Below, one piece after another: positions 35,888 through 44,815 of a stretch of 64,000 nucleotides of DNA. Below the pieces are notes generated by a model. It saw only the letters and a list, made by a program, of their open reading frames with translations, was not told the origin of the DNA and made no database searches. Source of the stretch: Candidatus Obscuribacterales bacterium. GTDB lineage: Bacteria; Cyanobacteriota; Vampirovibrionia; Obscuribacterales; Obscuribacteraceae. Location: assembly GCA_031292355.1 (NCBI GenBank), contig JARLHI010000003.1, positions 1 to 64,000 on the forward strand, written 5' to 3'. The position numbers and the translations under genes are program-made. Each line of letters begins with the position of its first letter. Within the stretch, counting starts at the first letter, position 1.

Positions 35888-36658
35888 ATGAAGACGAATG
35901 TTACTGAAGCTGCTCTAAAGGAATCTCAACTGGTAGTTTTTGGCGACTCTAAAGCACTGGTATCGGCTCTTGCTTTAAAGATTTTCGAAGAGTCTGAACA
36001 GGCTATTAAAGAAAGAGGAGTGTTCACGCTATCGCTTTCGGGTGGCAGTACCCCTAAAGCGCTCTATGAGCACCTCGCTAGCAAATACAAAGAAAAATTG
36101 CAGTGGTCCAAAATTCTGTTTTTTCTCGGCGATGAAAGATGTGTTGCCCATGACGATAAAGACAGCAATTTCAAAATGATCACAACGGCCATGTTTTCCC
36201 AGGCGGCGGTGCCACCAACAAACATCTTTCCGACTGTCGATCAAGACACAGACCCAGAACTATCAGCTTCGAAATATCATAAAACGATGATCGACGCTTT
36301 TAAGGTTCCAATTAATACCGTACCAGTTTTCGATTTCGTTTTGCTGGGGCTCGGTCCCGATGGTCACACAGCTTCGTTGTTTCCAGAAAGCAAAGCTTTA
36401 ACGGAAGAAAAACATACCTTTGTTGCTAATTGGGTGGAAAAGTTTAATTCGTATCGATTGACTTCGACCTTCCCATTGCTGAACGCTGCGCGTCATGTCG
36501 TATTTCTGGTTTCAGGCGATGGCAAGGCCGAAATCATGAAGTCGATTTTTTCCGCAAGCGAAGTCAAATATCCTGCTCAAAAAGTAAAACCAATTTCTGG
36601 CAAAGTGGAATGGTATGTGGATAAGCCGGCTGTAGCACTACTTAATTTGAAAGCATAA
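35888..36658 (+). CDS. pgl: 6-phosphogluconolactonase
   Basis: 256 residues, DevB/Pgl type. Motifs LSLSGGSTPKALYEHL, FLGDERCV, and LLGLGPDGHTASLFP match the family. Hydrolyses 6-phosphogluconolactone in the oxidative pentose phosphate pathway. CAGGAG ribosome site. gnd follows 47 nt later, so pgl-gnd is a functional pair; zwf, the first enzyme, is not in the window. Confidence 0.93.
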   Translation: MKTNVTEAALKESQLVVFGDSKALVSALALKIFEESEQAIKERGVFTLSLSGGSTPKALYEHLASKYKEKLQWSKILFFLGDERCVAHDDKDSNFKMITTAMFSQAAVPPTNIFPTVDQDTDPELSASKYHKTMIDAFKVPINTVPVFDFVLLGLGPDGHTASLFPESKALTEEKHTFVANWVEKFNSYRLTSTFPLLNAARHVVFLVSGDGKAEIMKSIFSASEVKYPAQKVKPISGKVEWYVDKPAVALLNLKA

Positions 36659-36705
36659 CAAATTTTTTGAATACAAAATACTGATAAGTTACCGGAGGAA
36701 ATTTC

Positions 36706-38154
36706 ATGGCAGATAAGGCGCAGGTCGGTCTAATCGGTTTAGGGGTAATGGGTGAAAACCTGATTCTGAATATCGAACGCAATGGCTACACCGTTGCCGT
36801 TTACAACCGCACAACAGCCAAGGTTGACGAATTTATCGCTGGTCGTGGCAAAGGCAAGAAATTCATTGGCTGCGACGACCCAAAGACCTTCATAGAGTCG
36901 ATTGAACGTCCACGAAAAATCGTTTTGCTGGTTAAAGCAGGCGAAGCAGTTGACGCAACCATTAATGGTTTCAAGCAGTATCTTGACAAGGGCGACATCA
37001 TCATTGATGGTGGCAATTCGCATTTTACAGACACTATGCGTCGCGAAAAACAATATGCCGAAGAAGGCTTCAAATTCATCGGCTCCGGCGTCTCTGGTGG
37101 TGAAGAAGGCGCATTGTGGGGACCTTCTTTAATGCCAGGTGGCGACAAAGAAGCTTACAACGAAATCAAACCAATCTGGGAAGCAATCGCTGCTAAGGTC
37201 AATGACGGACCTTGCGTCACTTATCTTGGACCAAATGGCGCCGGTCACTATGTGAAAATGGTTCACAATGGCATTGAATACGGCGACATGCAGCTGATCG
37301 CTGAAGTCTATGACATCTTGCGTAAAGCGCTCGGGATGTCCGCTTCGCAAATTGCTGATTTGTTCGAAGAGTGGAACAAAGGCATTCTTGATTCTTATTT
37401 GATCGAGATCACCTCCAAAGTTCTCTCTGTAATCGATCCAGAAACCGGCAAGCCTCTTGTTGATTTGATTAAAGATAAAGCTGGTCAAAAAGGAACTGGT
37501 AAGTGGACTTCGCAGTCGGCTCTCGATCTCGGCATCGCCATTCCAACAATTGATGCCGCTTTGACTGCACGTATGCTTTCAGCCTTGAAAGACGAACGCA
37601 TGGTTGCCGCTAAGAAACTTAGCGGTCCGCAAGCAACTGTTTTAACCGGTGATGCGGCGAAGAGATTGAAAGATAGTTTGCAAGATGCACTCTATGCCAG
37701 CAAAGTTTGCAGCTACGCGCAGGGCATGGCTCTGATCAAAGCCGGTTCTGATTTCTATAAATGGGATGTGAACCTCTCTGAATGCGCTCGTATCTGGAAG
37801 GGTGGTTGTATTATTCGCGCTGCGTTGCTCGAAAAAATTCGTGCCGCGTTTGCTCGTCAAAATGATGTACCGAATCTGCTAGTTGATCCGGACTTTGCCG
37901 CGTTCATGGTTAAGGCGCAAGATAATTGGCGTTATGCGATCTCGACTGCCACAAACCAAGGAATCGCTATTCCTGCTTTGAGCGCATCGCTGTCGTATTA
38001 CGACGCTTATCGTTGTGAGCACTTACCGCAAAATCTGACGCAAGCTCAAAGAGATTTCTTCGGCGCTCACACGTATGAGCGAGTAGACAAGCCAGATGCT
38101 GGTTTTGTTCACACCGAATGGAATCAATTGATCAAAGAAAAAGCGAAGAAGTAA
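36706..38154 (+). CDS. gnd: 6-phosphogluconate dehydrogenase (decarboxylating)
   Basis: 482 residues, the standard long form. NADP site GLIGLGVMGENLILNI, GGNSHFTDT, the substrate loop GSGVSGGEEGALWGPSLMPGG, catalytic Lys in HYVKMVHNGIEYGDMQL, C-terminal KCSYAQGM-like region. Converts 6-phosphogluconate to ribulose 5-phosphate, giving NADPH. Strong CGGAGG ribosome site, and a terminator after it. Confidence 0.96.
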   Translation: MADKAQVGLIGLGVMGENLILNIERNGYTVAVYNRTTAKVDEFIAGRGKGKKFIGCDDPKTFIESIERPRKIVLLVKAGEAVDATINGFKQYLDKGDIIIDGGNSHFTDTMRREKQYAEEGFKFIGSGVSGGEEGALWGPSLMPGGDKEAYNEIKPIWEAIAAKVNDGPCVTYLGPNGAGHYVKMVHNGIEYGDMQLIAEVYDILRKALGMSASQIADLFEEWNKGILDSYLIEITSKVLSVIDPETGKPLVDLIKDKAGQKGTGKWTSQSALDLGIAIPTIDAALTARMLSALKDERMVAAKKLSGPQATVLTGDAAKRLKDSLQDALYASKVCSYAQGMALIKAGSDFYKWDVNLSECARIWKGGCIIRAALLEKIRAAFARQNDVPNLLVDPDFAAFMVKAQDNWRYAISTATNQGIAIPALSASLSYYDAYRCEHLPQNLTQAQRDFFGAHTYERVDKPDAGFVHTEWNQLIKEKAKK

Positions 38155-38182
38155 ATCGACTTTTGATAATTCAGTAATTTAA

Positions 38183-38216
38183 GAGGTCGCCTTTTTATCG
38201 AGGCGGCTTCTTTTTT
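38183..38216 (+). terminator. Intrinsic terminator after gnd
   Basis: GAGGTCGCCT (38183-38192) pairs with AGGCGGCTTC (38201-38210), with wobble pairs, then T6. It serves the converging gnd and GntR genes. Confidence 0.75.
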
Positions 38217-38224
38217 CGGAGTAG

Positions 38225-38905
38225 CTATTCTTCGTTTTTCAGGAAGTGATATTTGCAAATCAGATTTTTTAGCAAGGTGCCAGCACTTTTGCCGTCCCCC
38301 TTTCTGAGCGCTTCTATAACTGGAAGGTGTGCGTGTCCGAATTCGCCGAGTTGATTTTCGCCAATAGTTTTCAGCGTTTTTCGAAAGCGGGTTTCGAGCA
38401 CCACAGATTCCCAGATAGACAGTAGTAGTGAATTATCGGCGGCGGTCATAATTAGACGGTGAAACTGAATATCGTGGGCAGAGTATTTTTTGACATCTCT
38501 ATCGGCTGCAGCTTGTAGAAATAAAGCCGACTCGGCCTCAAGCTGGGCGACACTGTCTTTCATTCGTGGGCCTGCTAGCTGCCCCCCCAATTCTTCAAGG
38601 GTGGCGCGAACCGTCGATGATTCTTCCAGTTCTTTGGCGGTGATGCTTCTGACTCGCGTACCTTTATAGGTTTCAGTTTCGACAACTCGCATCGCTTCCA
38701 AATAACGAAGAGCTTCGCGAACTGGCGCCTGGCTCGTTTTCAATTCGTTGGCAATCGTCAACTCTACCAATCTCTCACCAGGTTGGTAGGTGCCATCCAA
38801 TATGCGTTCCAGCAGAAGCTGAACGATGTGTTCTCGGGCTGATGATCGTTTAAAGATACGAGGACCTCTGGTCAAAAAAAGAAAATAGCTTGTATGGTCA
38901 ATCAA
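38225..38905 (-). CDS. GntR/FCD family transcriptional regulator
   Basis: 226 residues. Winged helix (SSAREHIVQLLLERILDGTYQPGERLVE, ELKTSQAPVREALRYLE) and an FCD ligand domain (YSAHDIQFHRLIMTAADN, HAHLPVIEALRKGD with metal-binding His). The class usually senses small carboxylates or sugar acids, so regulation of pgl-gnd is a guess from position only. The start is a TTG; a later TTG at 38875 is equally possible. A C7 run (38582-38588) lies in frame within the gene. Confidence 0.88.
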   Translation of the reverse strand: MIDHTSYFLFLTRGPRIFKRSSAREHIVQLLLERILDGTYQPGERLVELTIANELKTSQAPVREALRYLEAMRVVETETYKGTRVRSITAKELEESSTVRATLEELGGQLAGPRMKDSVAQLEAESALFLQAAADRDVKKYSAHDIQFHRLIMTAADNSLLLSIWESVVLETRFRKTLKTIGENQLGEFGHAHLPVIEALRKGDGKSAGTLLKNLICKYHFLKNEE

Positions 38906-39050
38906 CCAAACGATGACCTAATTGTAACCGCCTCGGGATGCACCCTCAACAAAACGGCGTTGTGTAGCGCCTGTTATATTTGGAATAGCCACCTTTGTCA
39001 CGACTAATGCGGAGGTTCATTAGATTACGTCCGAGATCGGATTTATCATC

Positions 39051-39818
39051 TTGACGAATAAACTGACCGTCATTGAATTGGCGGCGAAGATGAGTTTGCC
39101 GGAAACTGAACTTATTAAACGATTGATGCAAAAAGGCATTATGTGCACGTGGAATCAGCAGATCGAAGTGGAACTGGCTAGAGGGCTCGCTGAAGACCTC
39201 GGTTTTGAGGTCTATGTAGTTGAGGCGCCTGAAGTAGAAACCTATAAATCTAGCGAAGCGCCGTCGGTCAAAGAGAACGTTGCTCTAGATGGCGTTTCTG
39301 CAGTCGTGACATTTGTGGGGCACACCGGCCACGGAAAAACCAGTTTGTTTGATGCCATCGGTCAGACCAGGCTTTTAAGAAAAACAGTGCCAGTGCATGG
39401 TATCACTCGGCAACTCGGCGGCTATCATCTTGGACTGAATACAAAGATTAGCAACATCACTCAGTTAAACTTCTTTGACAATCTCGACCTGCACACTCTT
39501 TCCGGCACCACCGGCCACTGTGGCAAAGACACGAACATCGCAATCCTCGTCGTGGCAGCCGACGAAGGCGTGAAACAGCAGACAATCGATGCAATCAATA
39601 GTGTTAAAGGCGCGGGCATGCCTATCATCGTTGCTGTCAACAAAATTGACAAAGCTGGCGCTAATTCAGATCGAGTTTTGTCGCAATTAATGGAACACGG
39701 CTTGCTCGCCGAAAAATATGGCGGGAACACAATCACTTGCGAAGTGGTTGCGACCAAACGAAAGGGCGTAGACGAACTACTAGACATGATTGTGCTCGTT
39801 GCTCTTGCCGCCGGCTAA
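39051..39818 (+). CDS. Truncated IF-2-like protein: IF2-N plus G domain with broken switch II
   Basis: 255 residues. Residues 4-57 match the IF2-N helical domain (KLTVIELAAKMSLPETELIK). Residues 82-255 are an IF-2 G domain: G1 GHTGHGKTS (90-98), G2 Thr119 in GITRQLGGY, G4 NKID (197-200). The G3 motif, DTPGH in IF-2, reads DNLDL at 143-147 in a gap-free alignment, so the Gly and catalytic His are lost, and G5 is altered (VATKRKG). Domains II-IV, needed for fMet-tRNA and 50S binding, are missing. It cannot act as initiation factor; GTP binding without hydrolysis is possible. A true infB is expected elsewhere. TTG start, weak ribosome site. Confidence 0.8.
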   Translation: MTNKLTVIELAAKMSLPETELIKRLMQKGIMCTWNQQIEVELARGLAEDLGFEVYVVEAPEVETYKSSEAPSVKENVALDGVSAVVTFVGHTGHGKTSLFDAIGQTRLLRKTVPVHGITRQLGGYHLGLNTKISNITQLNFFDNLDLHTLSGTTGHCGKDTNIAILVVAADEGVKQQTIDAINSVKGAGMPIIVAVNKIDKAGANSDRVLSQLMEHGLLAEKYGGNTITCEVVATKRKGVDELLDMIVLVALAAG

Positions 39819-39821
39819 ACC

Positions 39822-39949
39822 TCGAGACGGGCTTCCGGCTAACCGTTCGCCAAGTATTTTATGAATTATTGCTGTCCTTTCTCGATTTCTTTACCGATTA
39901 TCGATAATCGATTATACTATTAAGGTGGAACGGTTACGTCCCGTCTCGA
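39822..39949. repeat. 128-bp structure with imperfect terminal inverted repeats
   Basis: Outer arms TCGAGACGGG (39822-39831) and CCCGTCTCGA (39940-39949) are perfect inverted copies, and a second pair, TAACCGTTC (39839-39847) and GAACGGTTA (39928-39936), lies inside. Together they form ~24-28-nt imperfect inverted repeats around an AT-rich centre with a promoter and a 16-bp palindrome. No clear target-site duplication. Looks like a miniature inverted-repeat element or a large regulatory cruciform. Confidence 0.55.
39890..39918 (+). promoter_or_regulatory. Promoter with a 16-bp palindrome in its spacer
   Basis: TTTACC (39890-39895), 17 bp, TATACT (39913-39918). The spacer is almost entirely the perfect palindrome CGATTATCGATAATCG (39895-39910), a likely operator. 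It points at the gene starting at 39972. Confidence 0.65.
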
Positions 39950-39971
39950 ATTAATTTCAGAGGTATTTGTA

Positions 39972-40568
39972 ATGTCAGATCAAGACTATATTTACGGTGT
40001 GTTTGATAACAGCGAACACGTCGCTTCGGCAGTCACGAGACTGCATGAAGCCGGTTTGAAGACATCAGAAATTTGTGTGCTGGTTGATGATGCTGAGCAA
40101 TTCCAGCTGATCTCGGGCAAAATCGAAGACCCAACAGCCAAGTACTTTATGTGGTTTGGTATAGGTGGCGCGATCGCTGGATTAATAGCCGGTATTTTTG
40201 TTTCTTTGCACATCCCAGGAATCAACGGATTTCAGCTGATAGTGCCTTTGATGGGCACTGTTTCCGGTGGTGCTTGTTTCCCTTATGTAATCTGCCAGCT
40301 TTCTACATTTTTGACATCGAACAAACCTCAGCACTGGGCGCATGTTTTTGCTGGTTCGGTCGAAGGTGGACAAGTCATTGTTATGGCTGAACCGCAATCG
40401 ACTAAGCAAAGAACGGCTGCAATGAACATCTTGCTTGAATACAATCCAAGCGATTTGATTGTACGCAAGGCTCAATGGGGAGTTTCCAAAACTGCAACTC
40501 CAGTGTCAACCCGCGAAGCCGCAACAACGCAAACAGAAAAAGAACGTCGCCTGACCGCTGTAGCTTAA
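39972..40568 (+). CDS. Two-helix membrane protein, stress-type fold
   Basis: 198 residues. An N-terminal ferredoxin-like segment (IYGVFDNSEHVASAVTRLHEAGLKTSEICVLV) of the kind in general-stress (17M/DUF1269-like) and DUF3341-like proteins, two membrane helices (about 61-82 and 87-112), then a second alpha/beta segment (VEGGQVIVMAEPQSTKQRTAAMNILLEYNPSD). Function unknown. The strong palindromic promoter upstream suggests regulated expression. RBS AGAGG is 8 nt before the ATG. Confidence 0.7.
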   Translation: MSDQDYIYGVFDNSEHVASAVTRLHEAGLKTSEICVLVDDAEQFQLISGKIEDPTAKYFMWFGIGGAIAGLIAGIFVSLHIPGINGFQLIVPLMGTVSGGACFPYVICQLSTFLTSNKPQHWAHVFAGSVEGGQVIVMAEPQSTKQRTAAMNILLEYNPSDLIVRKAQWGVSKTATPVSTREAATTQTEKERRLTAVA

Positions 40569-40594
40569 AAACTGCGCACCGGTAAATAAGAGCG

Positions 40595-40621
40595 ATAGCT
40601 GCTAGATTTGAAAGCAGCTAT
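40595..40621 (+). terminator. Hairpin after the two-helix gene
   Basis: Perfect 9-bp arms ATAGCTGCT and AGCAGCTAT with a 9-nt loop, followed by TGCTTTTG. A fair terminator for the gene ending at 40568. Confidence 0.55.
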
Positions 40622-40640
40622 TGCTTTTGTGTGGTCTCCG

Positions 40641-41099
40641 ATGTCAACGCTCTTTTTGATGCTTCCATTTATATTGGTTGTCGCTCAAGCTTTTGCTAAA
40701 GCGTTCCTTTTCATGTACTGGTGTCGACAAAAAAACATCAGCGACATTACATCCGAATCATTTGGCTTCGCAATTTTCCACACTGTGATTTGGGATAGCT
40801 TTTCATTTTTTGTGGGCGAGACGAGGAATCTCAAAAGTTCTATAGCTGACAGTGTAAGCGTTTTGAGTCCTTCCAGTGTGCCTCCGTGGGCGCAAAATTT
40901 ATTTCTATGTACGATTCTGCCCAACTTTATTTTGTCCTTTATTCTTATCTTTTTGTTCGCAAAAATGTACAAGAGCCTCGCGACACTTACCGATGACTAT
41001 CAGTCCGCAAAACTCGCTGCTGTGATCGTTTTCGTGGACCTTTTTCTCATTACAATCATGGCTTTAGTAATGGACCTTCTTTTTAAGCGTATTTCATGA
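40641..41099 (+). CDS. Small integral membrane protein, unknown
   Basis: 152 residues from the ATG at 40641 (a TTG at 40608 would begin inside the terminator hairpin). Three membrane helices (about 1-25, 92-112 and 128-150 from this start) with a polar central loop. No motif recognised. Its end nearly meets the NCS1 permease gene on the other strand. Confidence 0.55.
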   Translation: MSTLFLMLPFILVVAQAFAKAFLFMYWCRQKNISDITSESFGFAIFHTVIWDSFSFFVGETRNLKSSIADSVSVLSPSSVPPWAQNLFLCTILPNFILSFILIFLFAKMYKSLATLTDDYQSAKLAAVIVFVDLFLITIMALVMDLLFKRIS

Positions 41100-41110
41100 G
41101 TGAAGGGCAA

Positions 41111-42487
41111 TCAATCGCTTCGTTTCATTTGCGCGCTTCTAGATTTTTCTACTACGCGCAAAATAAAATAGACGATGCCGCAGGTCAGCCAGGACTGCAG
41201 CGAACACAGCCCCACGTGCCACTGTTCTAACGCCGGTATTACACCACACGTACCAATTCCAACTACATAACCTGAAAGCAATGCAATGACCGCAGCGAGA
41301 TTTACTGCCGGCAAATCTTCCATCGCTTTTACGGTGCTAAACACATTTCTTTCAGTGTCGGTCCGGCAAAAACAAAAATATTCAACGAGCATGACGACTG
41401 TTGCGCATGGCAGGAAAAATGATGAAATCCCGGCGATTGCAACAAATGAATCAGCCGCGTTCGGCAGCAAAGCTGCAGTGGTAGCTCCCAGAATGGTCAA
41501 GACTGTAACTGTCCTTCGCCGTGGAAAATGATGTATATTCTGAATGCCATTGATGGTGCCATAAAGCGATGAATCATTGGTGGCAAAGTACGAGACCGCA
41601 AGCACCAGAGCAGACAATATTGTGATGCCGCCAAAAGAATAGGTGGTCATCAAATTTGTTGCTGCGTCAGCGTCGACAACACCTGTAACGCGAGCAAGCA
41701 TCCAGCCTGTGATTGGAAAAACGAATTGACCCACTAGCAACGACAGAGCCAGCGGCAGCGTCGTCAACATTTTTGATGGCTTACCATATCGCCAGTAATC
41801 AGCTTCATTTCCCCAGACACTGTAGCCGACAATAAATGATGAAACCAGGGCAAGCGCTTGCGAAAATGGCACAGTGGGAGCTACCGTCAAAACAGACGTC
41901 GGACAGCTGCCGAGCACTTTGAAAAACGTGAAGGACACCCATGCCATCATCACTGGTGCGGCGAAATAGCGCGCAAAATTAGCGATACCAGAAAAACCAA
42001 AGTAGTTGTTAAAACCCATGAGAACGGCAAGAATGGCTCCAAGAAGCCACATCGGCGTATCGAGATGGTATAAATCTTTGAGCGCTGTGGCGAGAAAACT
42101 CGCCGTCAATCCATACCAGGCGATGCTCACCCAAACGAGGTTGGCTGACACCAGACGTGAGCCCCAGCTGCCAAAAATCTGTCGGCTGAGCAGACTGTAG
42201 GTCATGCCACTTTTTGCTCCGAGATAGCAGGAAGGCAGCATGTAAGCCATCAGCAAAAGACAGCTGAGGCCAACGGCTTGCAGTGTCTGAGTCATGGTCA
42301 AACCGGCTTTGAACCATGCAAAGCCAGCAAGCACAGACGGAAAACCGCACACCATTGTGATCCACAACAGTCCGAGAGTGGCTGGACCGCGTCTTTCGTT
42401 GAGTGGCACGACTTCATTGCTGTGATCGTCATCAGAGGACGTCACTACCGCGGCTGGCTTGATTGTCTGGGCTTCTTTTTGGTGCAT
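41111..42487 (-). CDS. NCS1 family purine/cytosine permease
   Basis: About 458 residues from the ATG at 42487, twelve membrane helices. Signature elements: an N-terminal region ending in RRGPATLGLLW, GVNEADYWRYGKP-like GNEADYWRYG, and NDSSLYGTINGIQN near helix 8. These match CodB/purine-cytosine permeases that import nucleobases with a cation. No cytosine deaminase gene is adjacent. The frame opens at 42526, where it meets the divergent recO start region. Confidence 0.85.
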   Translation of the reverse strand: MHQKEAQTIKPAAVVTSSDDDHSNEVVPLNERRGPATLGLLWITMVCGFPSVLAGFAWFKAGLTMTQTLQAVGLSCLLLMAYMLPSCYLGAKSGMTYSLLSRQIFGSWGSRLVSANLVWVSIAWYGLTASFLATALKDLYHLDTPMWLLGAILAVLMGFNNYFGFSGIANFARYFAAPVMMAWVSFTFFKVLGSCPTSVLTVAPTVPFSQALALVSSFIVGYSVWGNEADYWRYGKPSKMLTTLPLALSLLVGQFVFPITGWMLARVTGVVDADAATNLMTTYSFGGITILSALVLAVSYFATNDSSLYGTINGIQNIHHFPRRRTVTVLTILGATTAALLPNAADSFVAIAGISSFFLPCATVVMLVEYFCFCRTDTERNVFSTVKAMEDLPAVNLAAVIALLSGYVVGIGTCGVIPALEQWHVGLCSLQSWLTCGIVYFILRVVEKSRSAQMKRSD

Positions 42488-42518
42488 AAGTGGAAAGCTT
42501 AAAGCAAAGCCTGCCTGA

Positions 42519-42536
42519 ATGATCACTGGCGATCAT
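42519..42536. promoter_or_regulatory. Dyad between the divergent permease and recO genes
   Basis: ATGATC and GATCAT with a 6-nt centre (ACTGGC) in the short spacer between the two start regions; possible operator for either gene. Confidence 0.3.
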
Positions 42537-42548
42537 CGGTTTTATAAA

Positions 42549-43421
42549 ATGGCTTATGATGAACAAATGGCAACCTATTCCGTTCATGCAGTCAATCTCA
42601 GCACGTATCCGCTTGGTGAAACGGACAAAATCGTCACCATGTTTTCAGCCGAGCGCGGGATGATTCGTGCTGTCGCCAAAGGCGCTCGCAAACCTGGGGC
42701 AAAAATCGGCGGACGTTCTGAGCCTCTCAACGTCAATCAATATCTTCTGGCTAAAGGACGCAATCTCGACATCATTACTCAAGCTGAAAGTATCGGCAGC
42801 TTCCCCAGGCTGAGGCATGATTTGACCAGACTTTCATTTGCCCTCTATTTCGCCGAATTGACTCAAAGTTTTGGCCAGGGTTTAAGCGATGAAAGTGCCG
42901 CCTTCTTTGAGTATCTGGGACTGTCTCTCAGTCGGATGGCTGATTCTGAGGAAGACCCTGTTCTTTTATCTCTAGAATTCGAATTGCATCTTCTCGATGA
43001 GCTGGGGTACAAGCCTGAGCTGACAATATGTATTGCTTGCGCGGAGCCGATGACCGAGTACCGCCTGGCTATTTTTCATCATGATTCCGGTGGTCTAATT
43101 TGCAGCGACTGTCATCGCGGTAAAAATCAGGAGTCTGTGCAGGAGCATTTTTCGTTCGAGTACGGCGAAGGTGCTCAAAGCAATGCCGTTTTGCAAGAGC
43201 GTAAATACAAGCCATATGCCGGACACGTCACAACGCATATCACGCCTCTGGTCTGGAAGAGATTGGTGACGATGTCTTCGGGCTTAAAGCATGATCAACT
43301 CGAAACAAATGCCTCAGAGGGTATGATTCGAGCTAATCAAGCGGCGAGAAAGCTGATTCAGACTTATCTTGAGCACCGCAGTAGCCGCCGCATGAAAGCC
43401 CTTGATTTGATAGATGTCTGA
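42549..43421 (+). CDS. recO: DNA repair protein RecO
   Basis: 290 residues from the ATG at 42549 (MAYDEQ), or 284 from the next ATG at 42567. OB-fold start VHAVNLSTYPLGETDKIVTMFSAERGMIRAVAKGARK, helical C-terminus, and a zinc knuckle of two CxxC pairs (CIACAEP ... CSDC). RecO loads RecA on SSB-coated DNA with RecR. The normal length is ~240-260; here the C-terminus is somewhat longer. glyA follows. Confidence 0.88.
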   Translation: MAYDEQMATYSVHAVNLSTYPLGETDKIVTMFSAERGMIRAVAKGARKPGAKIGGRSEPLNVNQYLLAKGRNLDIITQAESIGSFPRLRHDLTRLSFALYFAELTQSFGQGLSDESAAFFEYLGLSLSRMADSEEDPVLLSLEFELHLLDELGYKPELTICIACAEPMTEYRLAIFHHDSGGLICSDCHRGKNQESVQEHFSFEYGEGAQSNAVLQERKYKPYAGHVTTHITPLVWKRLVTMSSGLKHDQLETNASEGMIRANQAARKLIQTYLEHRSSRRMKALDLIDV

Positions 43422-43462
43422 AGTCTGGCAGGCTTAATTCCAGGTCAGATCGATTTTTCAAC

Positions 43463-43497
43463 ACGCCTTTAACCAAAAAAGGCTAAAATAAAGGCGT
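43463..43497 (+). other. Hairpin in the glyA leader
   Basis: ACGCCTTTA (43463-43471) and TAAAGGCGT (43489-43497) form a 9-bp stem with a 17-nt A-rich loop, 28 nt before the glyA start. No T tract, so probably not a terminator. Confidence 0.45.
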
Positions 43498-43525
43498 TTA
43501 TAGCTCTTGTTGAGGAGATTGCCTC

Positions 43526-44782
43526 GTGTCTGGTCTCAGAGAAACCGATCCCGAAATTTACCACCAAATCTCCATGGAGCTGGAACGTCAGCAAAATGGC
43601 ATCGAGCTCATTGCAAGTGAAAACTTTGTCTCTGAGGCTGTCTTAGAAGCTCAGGGCAGTGTTTGTACCAACAAATACGCAGAAGGCTATCCAGGCAAAC
43701 GCTACTACGGTGGCAATGAATTTATGGATGGCATCGAGCGCTTGGCAATCGATCGCGTGAAAAAACTATTTGATGCGCCTCATGCAAACGTTCAACCGCA
43801 CTCTGGTGCTCAGGCGAACATGGCTGTTTTATTCGCCATGATGAAACCAGGCGAAACAATTATGGGAATGAGCTTAGACCATGGTGGTCACTTAACCCAC
43901 GGCTGGCCGGTAGCTATGTCTGGCAAGTGGTTCGACGCTAGTTTCTATGGCGTTAATGCCGAGACTGGTTTGATTGATTACGATAACGTCGCCGATCTCG
44001 TTCTGCAAAAGAAACCAAAGCTTTTGATCTGTGGTGCGAGCAACTATTCCCGCGTTATCGATTTCAAAAAATTCAGAGAAATTGCTGATTCGGTCGGTGC
44101 TCTTCTGATGGCCGACGTCGCACACATTGCTGGACTCATTGTCGCTGGCATTCATCCCAATGCTTTCCCTCATGCTCATTTTGTCACCACCACTACGCAC
44201 AAAACATTGCGTGGGCCAAGAGGTGGCGTGACCATGTGTCAGGAAGAATTTGCATCTGCAATCGATAAAGCTGTTTTTCCTGGCATTCAGGGTGGACCGC
44301 TGATGCACGTAATAGCCGCTAAGGCAGTCGCTTTTCACGAAGCGTCGCAACCAGAATTCAAGACTTATCAAAACCAAATTGTTCTGAATGCTAAAGCATT
44401 GGCTCAAAGCATTATGGATAATGGAGTGAGCATCGTTTCTGGCGGCACCGACAATCATTTGATGACTGCTGACTTGCGTCCTATTAAAATGACAGGCAAG
44501 AAAGCTTCGGCTCTGCTTGATACCGTGCACATCACAACCAATAAAAACACTATTCCTAATGATCCGGAAAAGCCGATGGTCACAAGCGGTATCAGAATTG
44601 GCACACCGGCTGTCACCACTCGTGGCATGAAAGAACCGGAGATGAAAATCATCGGACAAATTCTCACTGATAAATTAAAAAATCCAGAAGATGCTGCCGT
44701 CCATGACAAAGTCTGGAAGTCCGTTGGAGACCTTTGTAGTCGTTTCCCGCTTTATCGCGACCGCTTAGCTGGGGTTCGGTAA
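43526..44782 (+). CDS. glyA: Serine hydroxymethyltransferase
   Basis: 418 residues, standard length. PLP lysine in [14 protein letters not shown] (near residue 230), plus [33 protein letters not shown] and [14 protein letters not shown]. Interconverts serine and glycine, feeding tetrahydrofolate C1 units. GTG start with GAGGAG 9 nt upstream. Confidence 0.97.
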   Translation: MSGLRETDPEIYHQISMELERQQNGIELIASENFVSEAVLEAQGSVCTNKYAEGYPGKRYYGGNEFMDGIERLAIDRVKKLFDAPHANVQPHSGAQANMAVLFAMMKPGETIMGMSLDHGGHLTHGWPVAMSGKWFDASFYGVNAETGLIDYDNVADLVLQKKPKLLICGASNYSRVIDFKKFREIADSVGALLMADVAHIAGLIVAGIHPNAFPHAHFVTTTTHKTLRGPRGGVTMCQEEFASAIDKAVFPGIQGGPLMHVIAAKAVAFHEASQPEFKTYQNQIVLNAKALAQSIMDNGVSIVSGGTDNHLMTADLRPIKMTGKKASALLDTVHITTNKNTIPNDPEKPMVTSGIRIGTPAVTTRGMKEPEMKIIGQILTDKLKNPEDAAVHDKVWKSVGDLCSRFPLYRDRLAGVR

Positions 44783-44815
44783 CCAAAAGGCCGCATGGCC
44801 AATGTAGGAACATAG

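Noticed and set aside
38582-38588. C7 run in the GntR gene as a phase-variation tract
   Set aside because: Seven bases within the coding body encode a plain Gly-Gly stretch; no second signal of switching.
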